Of a stretch of 10,935 nt of DNA, positions 1-6,682 are shown in pieces; position 1 is the first letter of the stretch, and every line of letters begins with the position of its first letter. Source of the DNA: an uncultured Lachnospiraceae bacterium (GTDB taxonomy: Bacteria; Bacillota; Clostridia; Lachnospirales; Lachnospiraceae); NCBI GenBank assembly GCA_947174725.1, contig CAMWKA010000031.1, forward strand, positions 1-10,935, written 5' to 3'. A program made the position numbers and the translations under genes. Under the pieces are notes generated by a model that saw only the letters and a list, made by a program, of their open reading frames with translations, had not been told where the DNA came from and searched no databases.

Positions 1-7
1 ATCTACT

Positions 8-280
8 TATAAATCGTATGCTACTGGAGATTAGATTCATTAAACGAATAAACCGGATGCGACATCTGTGTTCTTTCAAGAGACGGAGAAGCCGGAAGCG
101 ATAAGAGAGAACATTCAAGAAATGGAGAAACCGGAAGCGACAGTGGAGAACACTCAAGAGACGGAGAAACCGGAATCAGCAAGGGAGGACGCTCAGAGGA
201 CAGAGGAATCGGAACTGACAGAGGAGAAGCGTCAAGGGATAGAAGAACCGGCTGTAACAGTACAGACAGAAACGGAAGAA
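8..280 (+). repeat. Seven 39-nt tandem units (13-residue Glu/Pro-rich repeat), 5' units degenerate
   Basis: Units fall at 8-46, 47-85, 86-124, 125-163, 164-202, 203-241 and 242-280, all in the same reading frame. The best conserved pair is 86-124 and 125-163, with 31 of 39 bases identical by hand count; both encode EKPEA followed by three variable residues, then N-x-Q-E. Unit 47-85 still matches unit 125-163 at 28 of 39 bases. Unit 8-46 matches it at 23 of 39 and contains TAG at 32-34 and TAA at 41-43, where its neighbours have AAC and GAA. The last two units are also diverged. The array therefore extends upstream of the first usable start codon and may continue past the left edge. The periodicity is seen directly; reading unit 1 as a decayed coding repeat is inference. 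Confidence 0.7.
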
Positions 281-508
281 TTTGACGAGGAAAAGGCAAT
301 ACAGGAAGTTCTTGGACAGATCAAGAAGACGGTTCAGGAACGCAACATGGGAACGCTGCCGGAACAACCGGTTGAATCATTAGATTCGGAGCGGGTTCAG
401 AGCCAGCTTGCGGAGGTGGAACAAAACCCGGCAGAAATGATATCGAGTCAGGCGTTACCGGGAAGCAGAAAGAAAGACAGAAAAAAGAACCGGAAAGGTC
501 GGAGATAA
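68..508 (+). CDS. Glu-rich 13-residue-repeat protein of unknown function, 5' end probably lost or decayed
   Basis: I do not recognise this protein. From the GTG at 68 it would be 146 residues: about 70 residues of Glu/Pro/Thr-rich 13-residue repeats, then a predicted helical, coiled-coil-like stretch (about residues 72-105), and a strongly basic end rich in Arg and Lys (SRKKDRKKNRKGRR). There is no signal peptide or membrane segment. The GTG has no recognisable ribosome binding site, and the repeat pattern continues in frame upstream of it until two stop codons (41-43 and 32-34). This suggests that the gene once started further upstream and is now a 3' remnant. An internal ATG at 347, preceded by AGGA at a workable distance, could start a 53-residue peptide instead. 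The stop lies 39 nt before the alpha-galactosidase gene, so the two could share a transcript. A functional short protein, a pseudogene and a real gene with an upstream sequence error are all possible. Confidence 0.4.
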   Translation: MFFQETEKPEAIRENIQEMEKPEATVENTQETEKPESAREDAQRTEESELTEEKRQGIEEPAVTVQTETEEFDEEKAIQEVLGQIKKTVQERNMGTLPEQPVESLDSERVQSQLAEVEQNPAEMISSQALPGSRKKDRKKNRKGRR

Positions 509-547
509 GAACAAAAGCATATTAGCGGATAAAGGGGAATAGGGATT

Positions 548-2845
548 ATGGGGATTACATATCATGAAAAAGAACGGGTATTCAGTATTGATACGCCGAA
601 TACTTCATATTTGATCGGCATTGTTGATGCGGCTGATCCGACGGATGGCAGCAGTGCCGATACAGGCAGTAAAGACACGCGTGCCCGTGGGAATTCATCT
701 GTCTGCGGCGGTTATGTGGGACATATGTATTATGGAAAGAGGATACGAGATGTTGAACTGCCGTATCTTCTTAGGATTGATGAGCCTCCTTATGTTCCGT
801 CGGTGAATCAAAGGGATAAGCTTAGTTTTTTAGATTCGTTTCCTATGGAATATCCGACGCATGGAATAGGGGATTTCAGGGAAGATTGTATGGAAGTGCG
901 TACCAAAGCGGGGCATACGGCGTTGGAGCTTTCTTATGTCGGATATGAGCTGCAAAAGGGAAAGCCAAAACTGGAAGGCCTTCCCGCAACCTTTGGAACA
1001 GAAGAGGATTGTGAGACTCTCTGCCTGATTCTGGAGGATAGGGTACTTTCTCTGAAAGTGGAATTGTATTACAGCACATTTTCGGATAATGACGGGATCG
1101 CAAGAAGTGTCAGGGTGATCAATGAAGGCAGTGAGGAGATCTATCTGACCAAAGTGCTTTCCGCCTGTCTTGATATGGATAATAAAGATTTCGAACTGCT
1201 GACGCTGCATGGATCGTGGGCCAGAGAGCGCCATATCCAACGTAATCCTGTGGGTTACGGCTTTCAGGGAGTATCCTCTGTCCGTGGCGAGTCGTCCCAT
1301 CAGCATCACCCGTTTTTGGGATTGCTGACCAGGGGGGCAACGCAGGAGGAAGGCGAAGTATATGGTCTTCATTTTGTCTATTCCGGTAATTTTACAGGAC
1401 TGGTCTATCGCGGTCAGTTTGACAATATCCGTGCCATGATGGGAATCAACGGCAGCGATTTTTGTTGGAAACTGCTGCCGGGAGAGGCGTTTACCGCGCC
1501 GGAAGTCATCCTTACTTATTCCGCCCATGGTCTTGGGGATATGACAAGATGTTATCATGACTTGTATCGTAATCATTTGATCAGAAGCAGGTACAAGGAC
1601 CGGAAGCGCCCTATCCTGATCAATAACTGGGAAGCGACGTATTTTGATTTTACGACGGAGAAGCTGCTTGACATTGCAAAGGAGGCATCAAAACAAGGGA
1701 TAGAGATGCTTGTAATGGATGACGGTTGGTTTGGCAACCGCTGCGATGATAACCGTGCCCTGGGCGACTGGTTTGTCAATGAAGATAAATTAAAAGGCGG
1801 ACTTTCATATCTTGTGTCAGAAGTCAATAAGCTGGGGATGAAATTCGGTATTTGGTTTGAACCGGAGATGATCTCGCCGGATTCTGATTTGTACCGCGCG
1901 CATCCCGACTGGGCGATCGCCGTTCCCGGAAGGGAGGCGGGGCTGTGCCGCTGCCAGTATGTCTTGGATCTGACCAGAAAAGAAATCGTTGAGTATGTGT
2001 GGGAACGATTATGCAATATTTTGGAAAGTGCAAATATCGAATATGTAAAATGGGATATGAACCGGCAGCTTGCTGATCTTGGAAGTATTGATCTTCCGGC
2101 AGACCGGATGGGCGAGCTGTGCCATCGTTATGTATTGGCTGTTTATGAACTGCAGGAGCGTCTTGTGACGAAGTTCCCGGATCTGTTGTTGGAAAATTGT
2201 TCCGGCGGCGGCGCAAGATTTGATCCGGGCATGCTGTATTACAGCCCACAGATATGGTGCTCCGATGATACGGATGCTATCGAGCGGCTGATGATCCAGG
2301 AGGGAACGGCGTTGATCTATCCGCTTTCCTGCATGGGTGCCCATGTCAGTGACTGCCCGAATCATGCGGTGGGCAGGATGACGCCTTTTGAGACAAGAGG
2401 CTATGTGGCGCTTACAGGGACCTTTGGTTATGAACTTGATATTACTAAGATATCGGAAGAAGACCGGAATATGATTCCAAAGCAGGTGAAGATGTATCAT
2501 AAGTTCCATATGCTGATCAGTCAGGGGGATTATTACCGGATCGCTTCCTATGCGGATAATCATGAGTGGGACTGTTATATGATAGTAAATAAAGAAAAAA
2601 CCGAAGCGCTGCTGATTTATATTCAGGTGCTGCGACAGCCAAACTGCCATTCCAGAATTTTTCCCTGCAAAGGGTTGTCGCCGGATAAAAAGTATGAGAT
2701 CTTCCGTTATGATATGAAGAACGGAGAGGACACGCCTTTTGGCAGTGCTTCATTGTATGGGGAAACGTTGATGAATGCGGGAATCCGCATCGAGAGTCTT
2801 TGGGGTGATCATCAGGGGATGATGTTGCATTTTGTAGAGCAATAG
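548..2845 (+). CDS. GH36 alpha-galactosidase, cytoplasmic
   Basis: The 765-residue product should hydrolyse alpha-1,6-linked galactose from galacto(gluco)mannan oligosaccharides, and from raffinose-type sugars (EC 3.2.1.22). Family layout: N-terminal beta-sandwich (to about residue 330), melibiase TIM barrel (about 335-690) and C-terminal beta domain. Visible signatures are MDDGWFG (390-396), KWDMNRQ with the nucleophile Asp503, LLENCSGGGARFD (547-559) and CSDDTDA (571-577), where Asp573 is the likely acid/base. The 70-residue spacing of these two Asp residues matches the characterised large bacterial GH36 enzymes. There is no signal peptide, so it acts on imported sugars. The length is slightly above the usual 720-750 because of a Asp/Ser/Gly/Thr-rich insertion at about residues 27-53, just before the conserved GHMYYGKRI strand. 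The ATG at 548 is preceded by an AGGGG element at 533-537. The mannan context favours galactomannan side chains as substrate. Confidence 0.95.
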   Translation: MGITYHEKERVFSIDTPNTSYLIGIVDAADPTDGSSADTGSKDTRARGNSSVCGGYVGHMYYGKRIRDVELPYLLRIDEPPYVPSVNQRDKLSFLDSFPMEYPTHGIGDFREDCMEVRTKAGHTALELSYVGYELQKGKPKLEGLPATFGTEEDCETLCLILEDRVLSLKVELYYSTFSDNDGIARSVRVINEGSEEIYLTKVLSACLDMDNKDFELLTLHGSWARERHIQRNPVGYGFQGVSSVRGESSHQHHPFLGLLTRGATQEEGEVYGLHFVYSGNFTGLVYRGQFDNIRAMMGINGSDFCWKLLPGEAFTAPEVILTYSAHGLGDMTRCYHDLYRNHLIRSRYKDRKRPILINNWEATYFDFTTEKLLDIAKEASKQGIEMLVMDDGWFGNRCDDNRALGDWFVNEDKLKGGLSYLVSEVNKLGMKFGIWFEPEMISPDSDLYRAHPDWAIAVPGREAGLCRCQYVLDLTRKEIVEYVWERLCNILESANIEYVKWDMNRQLADLGSIDLPADRMGELCHRYVLAVYELQERLVTKFPDLLLENCSGGGARFDPGMLYYSPQIWCSDDTDAIERLMIQEGTALIYPLSCMGAHVSDCPNHAVGRMTPFETRGYVALTGTFGYELDITKISEEDRNMIPKQVKMYHKFHMLISQGDYYRIASYADNHEWDCYMIVNKEKTEALLIYIQVLRQPNCHSRIFPCKGLSPDKKYEIFRYDMKNGEDTPFGSASLYGETLMNAGIRIESLWGDHQGMMLHFVEQ

Positions 2846-2853
2846 GGTATACT
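2825..2853 (+). promoter_or_regulatory. Possible sigma-A promoter for the lipoprotein gene
   Basis: TTGCAT at 2825-2830 and TATACT at 2848-2853 are separated by exactly 17 bp. The -35 matches consensus at 4 of 6 positions and the -10 at 5 of 6. It overlaps the 3' end of the alpha-galactosidase gene and lies about 65 bp upstream of the lipoprotein start. It could give the lipoprotein (and epimerase) separate transcription, but read-through from upstream is equally possible because no terminator is seen after the alpha-galactosidase. Confidence 0.35.
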
Positions 2854-2902
2854 GTACGCGAAACACTGCGGATTTTTATTGATTTACCAGGTAGTTAAAA
2901 AT

Positions 2903-2910
2903 GAGGAGGA
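2903..2910 (+). promoter_or_regulatory. Ribosome binding site fixing the lipoprotein start at 2918
   Basis: GAGGAGGA lies 7 nt before the ATG at 2918. The frame is open further upstream to a TTG at 2879, but that codon has no such site, and starting there would bury the signal peptide 13 residues inside the protein. Confidence 0.75.
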
Positions 2911-2917
2911 GTACATA

Positions 2918-4399
2918 ATGAGAAAAAAGGTATGGTTAATGGGTATCATGGCATGTCTGTGTGTTGGACTTACAGCATGCGGCAACCCGTTAAAGAAGCT
3001 GCCGGAGGCAACGGGAGAAAACATTTACGATGCGGAAGAGGATACCACGGGAAATGATTTTACGGATGATCTTCTTGAGGATCTGATAGATGAGGCGGGG
3101 ATCCCCGGAGATGTAACGTCATTTGTTATCAATGACAGGGATGATAATGAGGATTCTAAGGAACGTACCGAGTTGAAAGTTGAAATAACAACAGAGACGG
3201 ATACTTTGGAGTACGTTTATTATTATGTTGCAGACTGCAAATATTCAGATGGCAAATGGGTGTTGAAGGATTATGAAATAGATGAGGATGAAGAATCATT
3301 GATTACGCCGTTGGTAGAAGTGACGCAGGATCAAGTGAAGGATATTTTGGTTGGTAGGGTATCTTATTATGATTATACGCCGGATGACTGGTTTGACAAT
3401 GCTTATGCCGAATTTAGCGAGGACGGTATTGTAGAGATCAAGATCAACAGTCAGAATGTTGAATCTGCAGTGATTGGTTCGGGTTCAGATCCGGTTGATA
3501 ATCTGAAAATCACGGTTGTATGGACCAATGGATTCTGCAATTATACGGGAGATTTTGAACTTACCTGTACCTATAACCTTAATAGTGAAAGCGCGGAGTG
3601 GAAATATCAATCTCTTACACATTCTTCGGATTGCACGCAGGAAATGACGGCGGAGACGGAGGCGGCACTTTCGGATGAACAGATGACAGCCGATCTTGCA
3701 GGCTATCCGTTGATCACGGACAGTTACAATTTTAGTACCGGACTGGTATTGACAGAAGATACGATGGAGTCCATTTCCTTTGATGACATTGTATGGAATA
3801 ATACAAGCTGTACCCGAAGGGCAAATATCATTCTGGCTGACCAGAGTATCTTTAAGGTTCATGTGATCGCGGACTTTACATATTCTTATAATGGATCCGA
3901 GTGGAATCTGAACAGCATTAAATATTCGCCGGGATATTATGACGGAATGAATGACTGCTGGGCGTCTGACAACGATCTTATCGGTAATTATTCAGGCGTT
4001 GTTAGGAACAATGATGGAACGCAGTATGCGACGGTATATTATAGCATCCTGACGGTAAATGCGGATGGTTCCTTAAGCGGAGTAGTTAAATGGGTGTCGT
4101 CGGGAACGGATCCTTCTACCGTGGAGCCGATTAACTTTACCGGCTCTTATAATGAAAAAAATATGTTCGTAGATATTGATCTGGAAAATTCTGTGAATGT
4201 TAAATATGGCACAGGCAGATGGGATTATTATTCTATTTATGACGCATATCTCAGATATAACGTGGAAACAGGTTCACTGGTATCCACTAATTATCAGGTT
4301 AAGTATGTCTTAGAAAAAGAAGGAGCCGCAGGAGCGTCAGAAGAAGTAACACCGGAGGAAAATGGAGAAGAACCGTCCGAAGAGGACGCGGTAGAATAA
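2918..4399 (+). CDS. Secreted lipoprotein of unknown function with triplicated domain
   Basis: The 493-residue protein begins with a basic N-region (MRKK), a hydrophobic stretch and a lipobox LTAC with the lipidated Cys at residue 21, so it is probably anchored to the outer face of the membrane. I do not recognise a known family. Three tandem copies of a roughly 100-residue module are visible. Each ends in a beta-hairpin-like segment with a conserved Trp after a turn (DGKW at W114, SAEW at W228, SEWN at W329), and copies 2 and 3 are preceded by similar Gln-containing helices. A fourth, different beta-rich segment follows from about G356 (GNYSGVV), then a Glu-rich tail (465-493). It sits between alpha-galactosidase and epimerase, with only 30 nt to the epimerase ATG, so co-transcription is likely. 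It does not resemble the extracellular solute-binding proteins of carbohydrate ABC transporters, which are longer-lobed and lack such repeats. A surface glycan-binding or envelope role is only a guess. Confidence 0.85.
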   Translation: MRKKVWLMGIMACLCVGLTACGNPLKKLPEATGENIYDAEEDTTGNDFTDDLLEDLIDEAGIPGDVTSFVINDRDDNEDSKERTELKVEITTETDTLEYVYYYVADCKYSDGKWVLKDYEIDEDEESLITPLVEVTQDQVKDILVGRVSYYDYTPDDWFDNAYAEFSEDGIVEIKINSQNVESAVIGSGSDPVDNLKITVVWTNGFCNYTGDFELTCTYNLNSESAEWKYQSLTHSSDCTQEMTAETEAALSDEQMTADLAGYPLITDSYNFSTGLVLTEDTMESISFDDIVWNNTSCTRRANIILADQSIFKVHVIADFTYSYNGSEWNLNSIKYSPGYYDGMNDCWASDNDLIGNYSGVVRNNDGTQYATVYYSILTVNADGSLSGVVKWVSSGTDPSTVEPINFTGSYNEKNMFVDIDLENSVNVKYGTGRWDYYSIYDAYLRYNVETGSLVSTNYQVKYVLEKEGAAGASEEVTPEENGEEPSEEDAVE

Positions 4400-4429
4400 T
4401 GTGAAATGATTGGAAGGGAGTAGGCGCAG

Positions 4430-5593
4430 ATGCTTTTGGAGATCAAAAATGAATTGACAGAACATATCATACCTTTTTGGAAGAAGCTTAGGGATAATGA
4501 ATACGGCGGTTATTATGGATATCTTGGCTATGATCTGAAACTGGATCAGAAAGCGGACAAGGGCTGTATCTTAAATAATCGGATTACATGGTTCTTTTCC
4601 AACGCTTATACTTTGTTAAAGGACCCGTCATTGCTGGATGAGGCAAAGCATGGGTATGAGTTTTTAAGGGACTATTGTATCGATCGCGTGAACGGCGGTG
4701 TCTTCTGGTCCATGACTTATGACGGCAAACCCGCTGACAGTACTAAGCATACTTACAATCAGGCGTTCTGCATCTATGCGCTTGCTTCCTACTATGAAGC
4801 AAGCGGGGATCGGGAAGCGTTGCAGCTTGCGTATCAGCTTTTTGATATCATTGAAGAGAAATGCATGGATGATCTGGGATACATGGAGGCTTTTAATGAG
4901 CGGTTTGAAGCGGTGGATAATGATAAACTGTCTGAAAACGGTGTGATGGCGGATAAGACCATGAATACGCTTCTGCATGTGTTTGAAGCTTATACCGAGT
5001 TATACCGTGTGGATCATCAGGAGAAAGTAAAGAAAAGGCTGATGTGGATGATGGATGTATTTGCGGAGCATATGTACAATCCCACATTGCACAGACAGGA
5101 AGTCTTTTTTGACAGGGAGTATCATTCGTTGATCGATCTTCATTCTTATGGTCATGATATCGAAACCGCATGGCTGATCGACCGGGGCGTGGAGGTGATC
5201 GATGAAGCGGCATATACAGAGAAGATGACGCCGATCACAAAGGATTTGACGCAGAATATCTATAAGACGGCATTTAACGGACATTCCCTTGCAAATGAAT
5301 GTGAGCGGGGCAAGGTCGATACCACAAGGATCTGGTGGGTACAGGCGGAGACCGTGGTAGGATTTTTAAATGGGTATCAGAAAGATCCGTCAAAGAAAGA
5401 ATATCTTGAAGCGGCTGAGAAAACGTGGGATTTTATTAAGGAGCATCAGATTGACAAACGTTCCGGCAGCGAATGGTTTTACGCGGTAACAGAGGATGGC
5501 GCGCCGGATGAGAAGAGACCGATCGTAGAGGCGTGGAAGTGCCCGTATCATAATGGACGGATGTGTATGGAAGTGATCAAACGTATAGGATAG
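4430..5593 (+). CDS. Cellobiose 2-epimerase (mannobiose 2-epimerase)
   Basis: The 387-residue protein belongs to the N-acylglucosamine 2-epimerase (AGE) superfamily and fits cellobiose 2-epimerase (EC 5.1.3.11) in length, near the 389 residues of the Ruminococcus albus enzyme. It has an (alpha/alpha)6 barrel. In mannan catabolism it converts beta-1,4-mannobiose to 4-O-beta-mannosyl-glucose, the substrate of the GH130 mannosylglucose phosphorylase at the right end of this window. Visible motifs are NNRITWFFSNAY near the N-terminus, KHTYNQAF, the LLH with His183, HSYGHDIETAW with His238 and His242, and CPYHNGRMC with His374. His242 and His374 sit where the general acid/base histidines of the family lie. 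There is no signal peptide, so it is cytoplasmic. The ATG is preceded by GGAAGGGAG (4412-4420) with 9-nt spacing. The alternative, N-acetylglucosamine 2-epimerase, is less likely given the motifs and neighbours. Confidence 0.92.
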   Translation: MLLEIKNELTEHIIPFWKKLRDNEYGGYYGYLGYDLKLDQKADKGCILNNRITWFFSNAYTLLKDPSLLDEAKHGYEFLRDYCIDRVNGGVFWSMTYDGKPADSTKHTYNQAFCIYALASYYEASGDREALQLAYQLFDIIEEKCMDDLGYMEAFNERFEAVDNDKLSENGVMADKTMNTLLHVFEAYTELYRVDHQEKVKKRLMWMMDVFAEHMYNPTLHRQEVFFDREYHSLIDLHSYGHDIETAWLIDRGVEVIDEAAYTEKMTPITKDLTQNIYKTAFNGHSLANECERGKVDTTRIWWVQAETVVGFLNGYQKDPSKKEYLEAAEKTWDFIKEHQIDKRSGSEWFYAVTEDGAPDEKRPIVEAWKCPYHNGRMCMEVIKRIG

Positions 5594-5616
5594 ATATTTT
5601 GTGCCCACGGCAGCAT

Positions 5617-5644
5617 ACAACAAAAAGCTTACGCTTTTCGTTGT
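5617..5644 (+). other. Inverted repeat / hairpin after the epimerase gene
   Basis: Two 12-nt arms (5617-5628 and 5633-5644) pair at 11 of 12 positions with one A-C mismatch, around a TTAC loop. It begins 23 nt after the epimerase stop. No T-run follows, so it is not a good intrinsic terminator. It may be an mRNA processing or stabilising hairpin, a weak attenuator before the regulator gene, or a protein-binding palindrome. Confidence 0.5.
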
Positions 5645-5655
5645 CGAGAATTCAC

Positions 5656-5671
5656 AGGTTACGGAAAGGCA
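5656..5671 (+). promoter_or_regulatory. Degenerate operator-like half-site before the LacI-family gene
   Basis: AGGTTACGG at 5656-5664 matches the left half of the palindromic operator at 8635-8650 (AGGTTACCG) at 8 of 9 bases. The right half is largely lost; by hand count 11 of 16 positions match overall. It overlaps the ribosome binding site of the regulator gene, so it could mediate autoregulation. A chance half-site match is quite possible. Confidence 0.25.
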
Positions 5672-5679
5672 TGGTTATT

Positions 5680-6678
5680 ATGATGAAAAATGCAACGATG
5701 AGCGACATTGCTAAAGAGCTTGGCGTGAGTACGGTTACAGTCTCTAAAGCATTAGGAGATAAAGAGGGCGTCAGTGATGCCGTGCGTGAAAAAATCAAAA
5801 AGAAAGCGGAGGAAATGGGCTACCGCTATCATTCCCTTGCCGGCGGTATGAAGGAAGGCAGGAGCGGTAATGTAGGTGTGCTTGTTTCGGAAGGATTCTA
5901 TCAGGACAATGCATTTTATGCCGGACTATATAAACGAAATATGATTGATTTGAAACGTTACGGTTATTCCTGCATTTTGGAAATATTAACAAAACTGGAC
6001 GAGCGGGAAGGCATCCTGCCGAATATGATAAAAAATAACAAGATCGATGCGTTGATCATCCTCGGACAGCTTAAACGCAGCTATATTGCAAAGATACGGG
6101 AGATCGAGATTCCTTTTATCTTCCAGGATTTTTATGATGAGGAATATAATGTGGATTCTGTAGTCAGTGATAATGTTTATGGCGCTTATCAGCTGACCAA
6201 TTATTTGATCGAGAGAGGTCACAGAAAGATTGGGTTTGTCGGTAATATTTATGCTACCAGCAGCATCATGGATCGTTATCTGGGATATTACAGGGCATTG
6301 CTCCAGAATAGGATAGAGATCAGACAAGACTGGATCATTCCCGATCGTGATGAGACGATGGGAACGTATACGATATTGGAACTGCCGGAGGAGATGCCGG
6401 AGGCATTTTTCTGTAATTGTGATGAAGTTGCGTATTCTCTGGTTAATCAGCTAAAGACTGCGGGTATTCGTGTGCCGGAGGATGTCTCTGTGATCGGATT
6501 TGACGACTCCAGTTATGCGTCTTTCTGTAATCCGGGACTGACGACTTATCGTGTCGGCATTGAGGCGATGAGTGAGACGGCGGTTGACGCTGCGCTTAAG
6601 AAGATCAAGGATAGGGAGTTTTGTATTGGCAGGAGGGTCATCGGTGGAGATATTGTGATCAGGGAGTCAGTAAAGTAG
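5680..6678 (+). CDS. LacI-family transcriptional regulator
   Basis: The 332-residue protein has an N-terminal LacI-type helix-turn-helix (TMSDIAKELGVSTVTVSKALG, residues 6-26) and a periplasmic-binding-protein-like effector domain. That domain has the family motifs RGHRKIGFVGN and VIGFDDSSYA near the C-terminal side. It is presumably a local repressor released by a mannose-containing oligosaccharide, acting at the palindrome 8635-8650 in front of the GH130 genes. The frame stays open upstream through the epimerase 3' end, so the start has to be chosen. The ATG at 5680 is 10 nt from GGAAAGG (5663-5669), whereas the ATG at 5671 would leave only 1 nt; the ATG at 5683 is the other candidate. It begins 86 nt after the epimerase and ends 4 nt before the glycosyltransferase gene. 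The effector is inferred from context only. Confidence 0.93.
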   Translation: MMKNATMSDIAKELGVSTVTVSKALGDKEGVSDAVREKIKKKAEEMGYRYHSLAGGMKEGRSGNVGVLVSEGFYQDNAFYAGLYKRNMIDLKRYGYSCILEILTKLDEREGILPNMIKNNKIDALIILGQLKRSYIAKIREIEIPFIFQDFYDEEYNVDSVVSDNVYGAYQLTNYLIERGHRKIGFVGNIYATSSIMDRYLGYYRALLQNRIEIRQDWIIPDRDETMGTYTILELPEEMPEAFFCNCDEVAYSLVNQLKTAGIRVPEDVSVIGFDDSSYASFCNPGLTTYRVGIEAMSETAVDAALKKIKDREFCIGRRVIGGDIVIRESVK

Positions 6679-6682
6679 TATC

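Noticed and set aside
21..299. Minus-strand open frame of 92 codons opposite the repeat array
   Set aside because: It is a by-product of the in-frame 39-nt repeats, with Ser/Pro/Leu-rich translation and no ribosome binding site; the plus-strand frame fits the locus direction better.
1..508. CRISPR array at the left end
   Set aside because: The repeats are contiguous, in frame, diverged and without spacers.
830..1576. Long minus-strand open frame within the alpha-galactosidase gene, and similar ones inside the other genes
   Set aside because: These lie entirely opposite well-supported coding regions and their translations show no family motifs.
2879..2917. Upstream TTG start extending the lipoprotein by 13 residues
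   Set aside because: No ribosome binding site there, while GAGGAGGA fits the ATG at 2918, which also places the signal peptide at the N-terminus.
5617..5644. Intrinsic terminator after the epimerase gene
   Set aside because: The stem is good but the sequence after it (CGAGAATTC) has no T-run.
5563..5679. Upstream extension of the LacI-family protein into the epimerase gene
   Set aside because: The extension has no similarity to LacI N-termini and crosses the hairpin; the HTH should begin within a few residues of the start, as it does from 5680.
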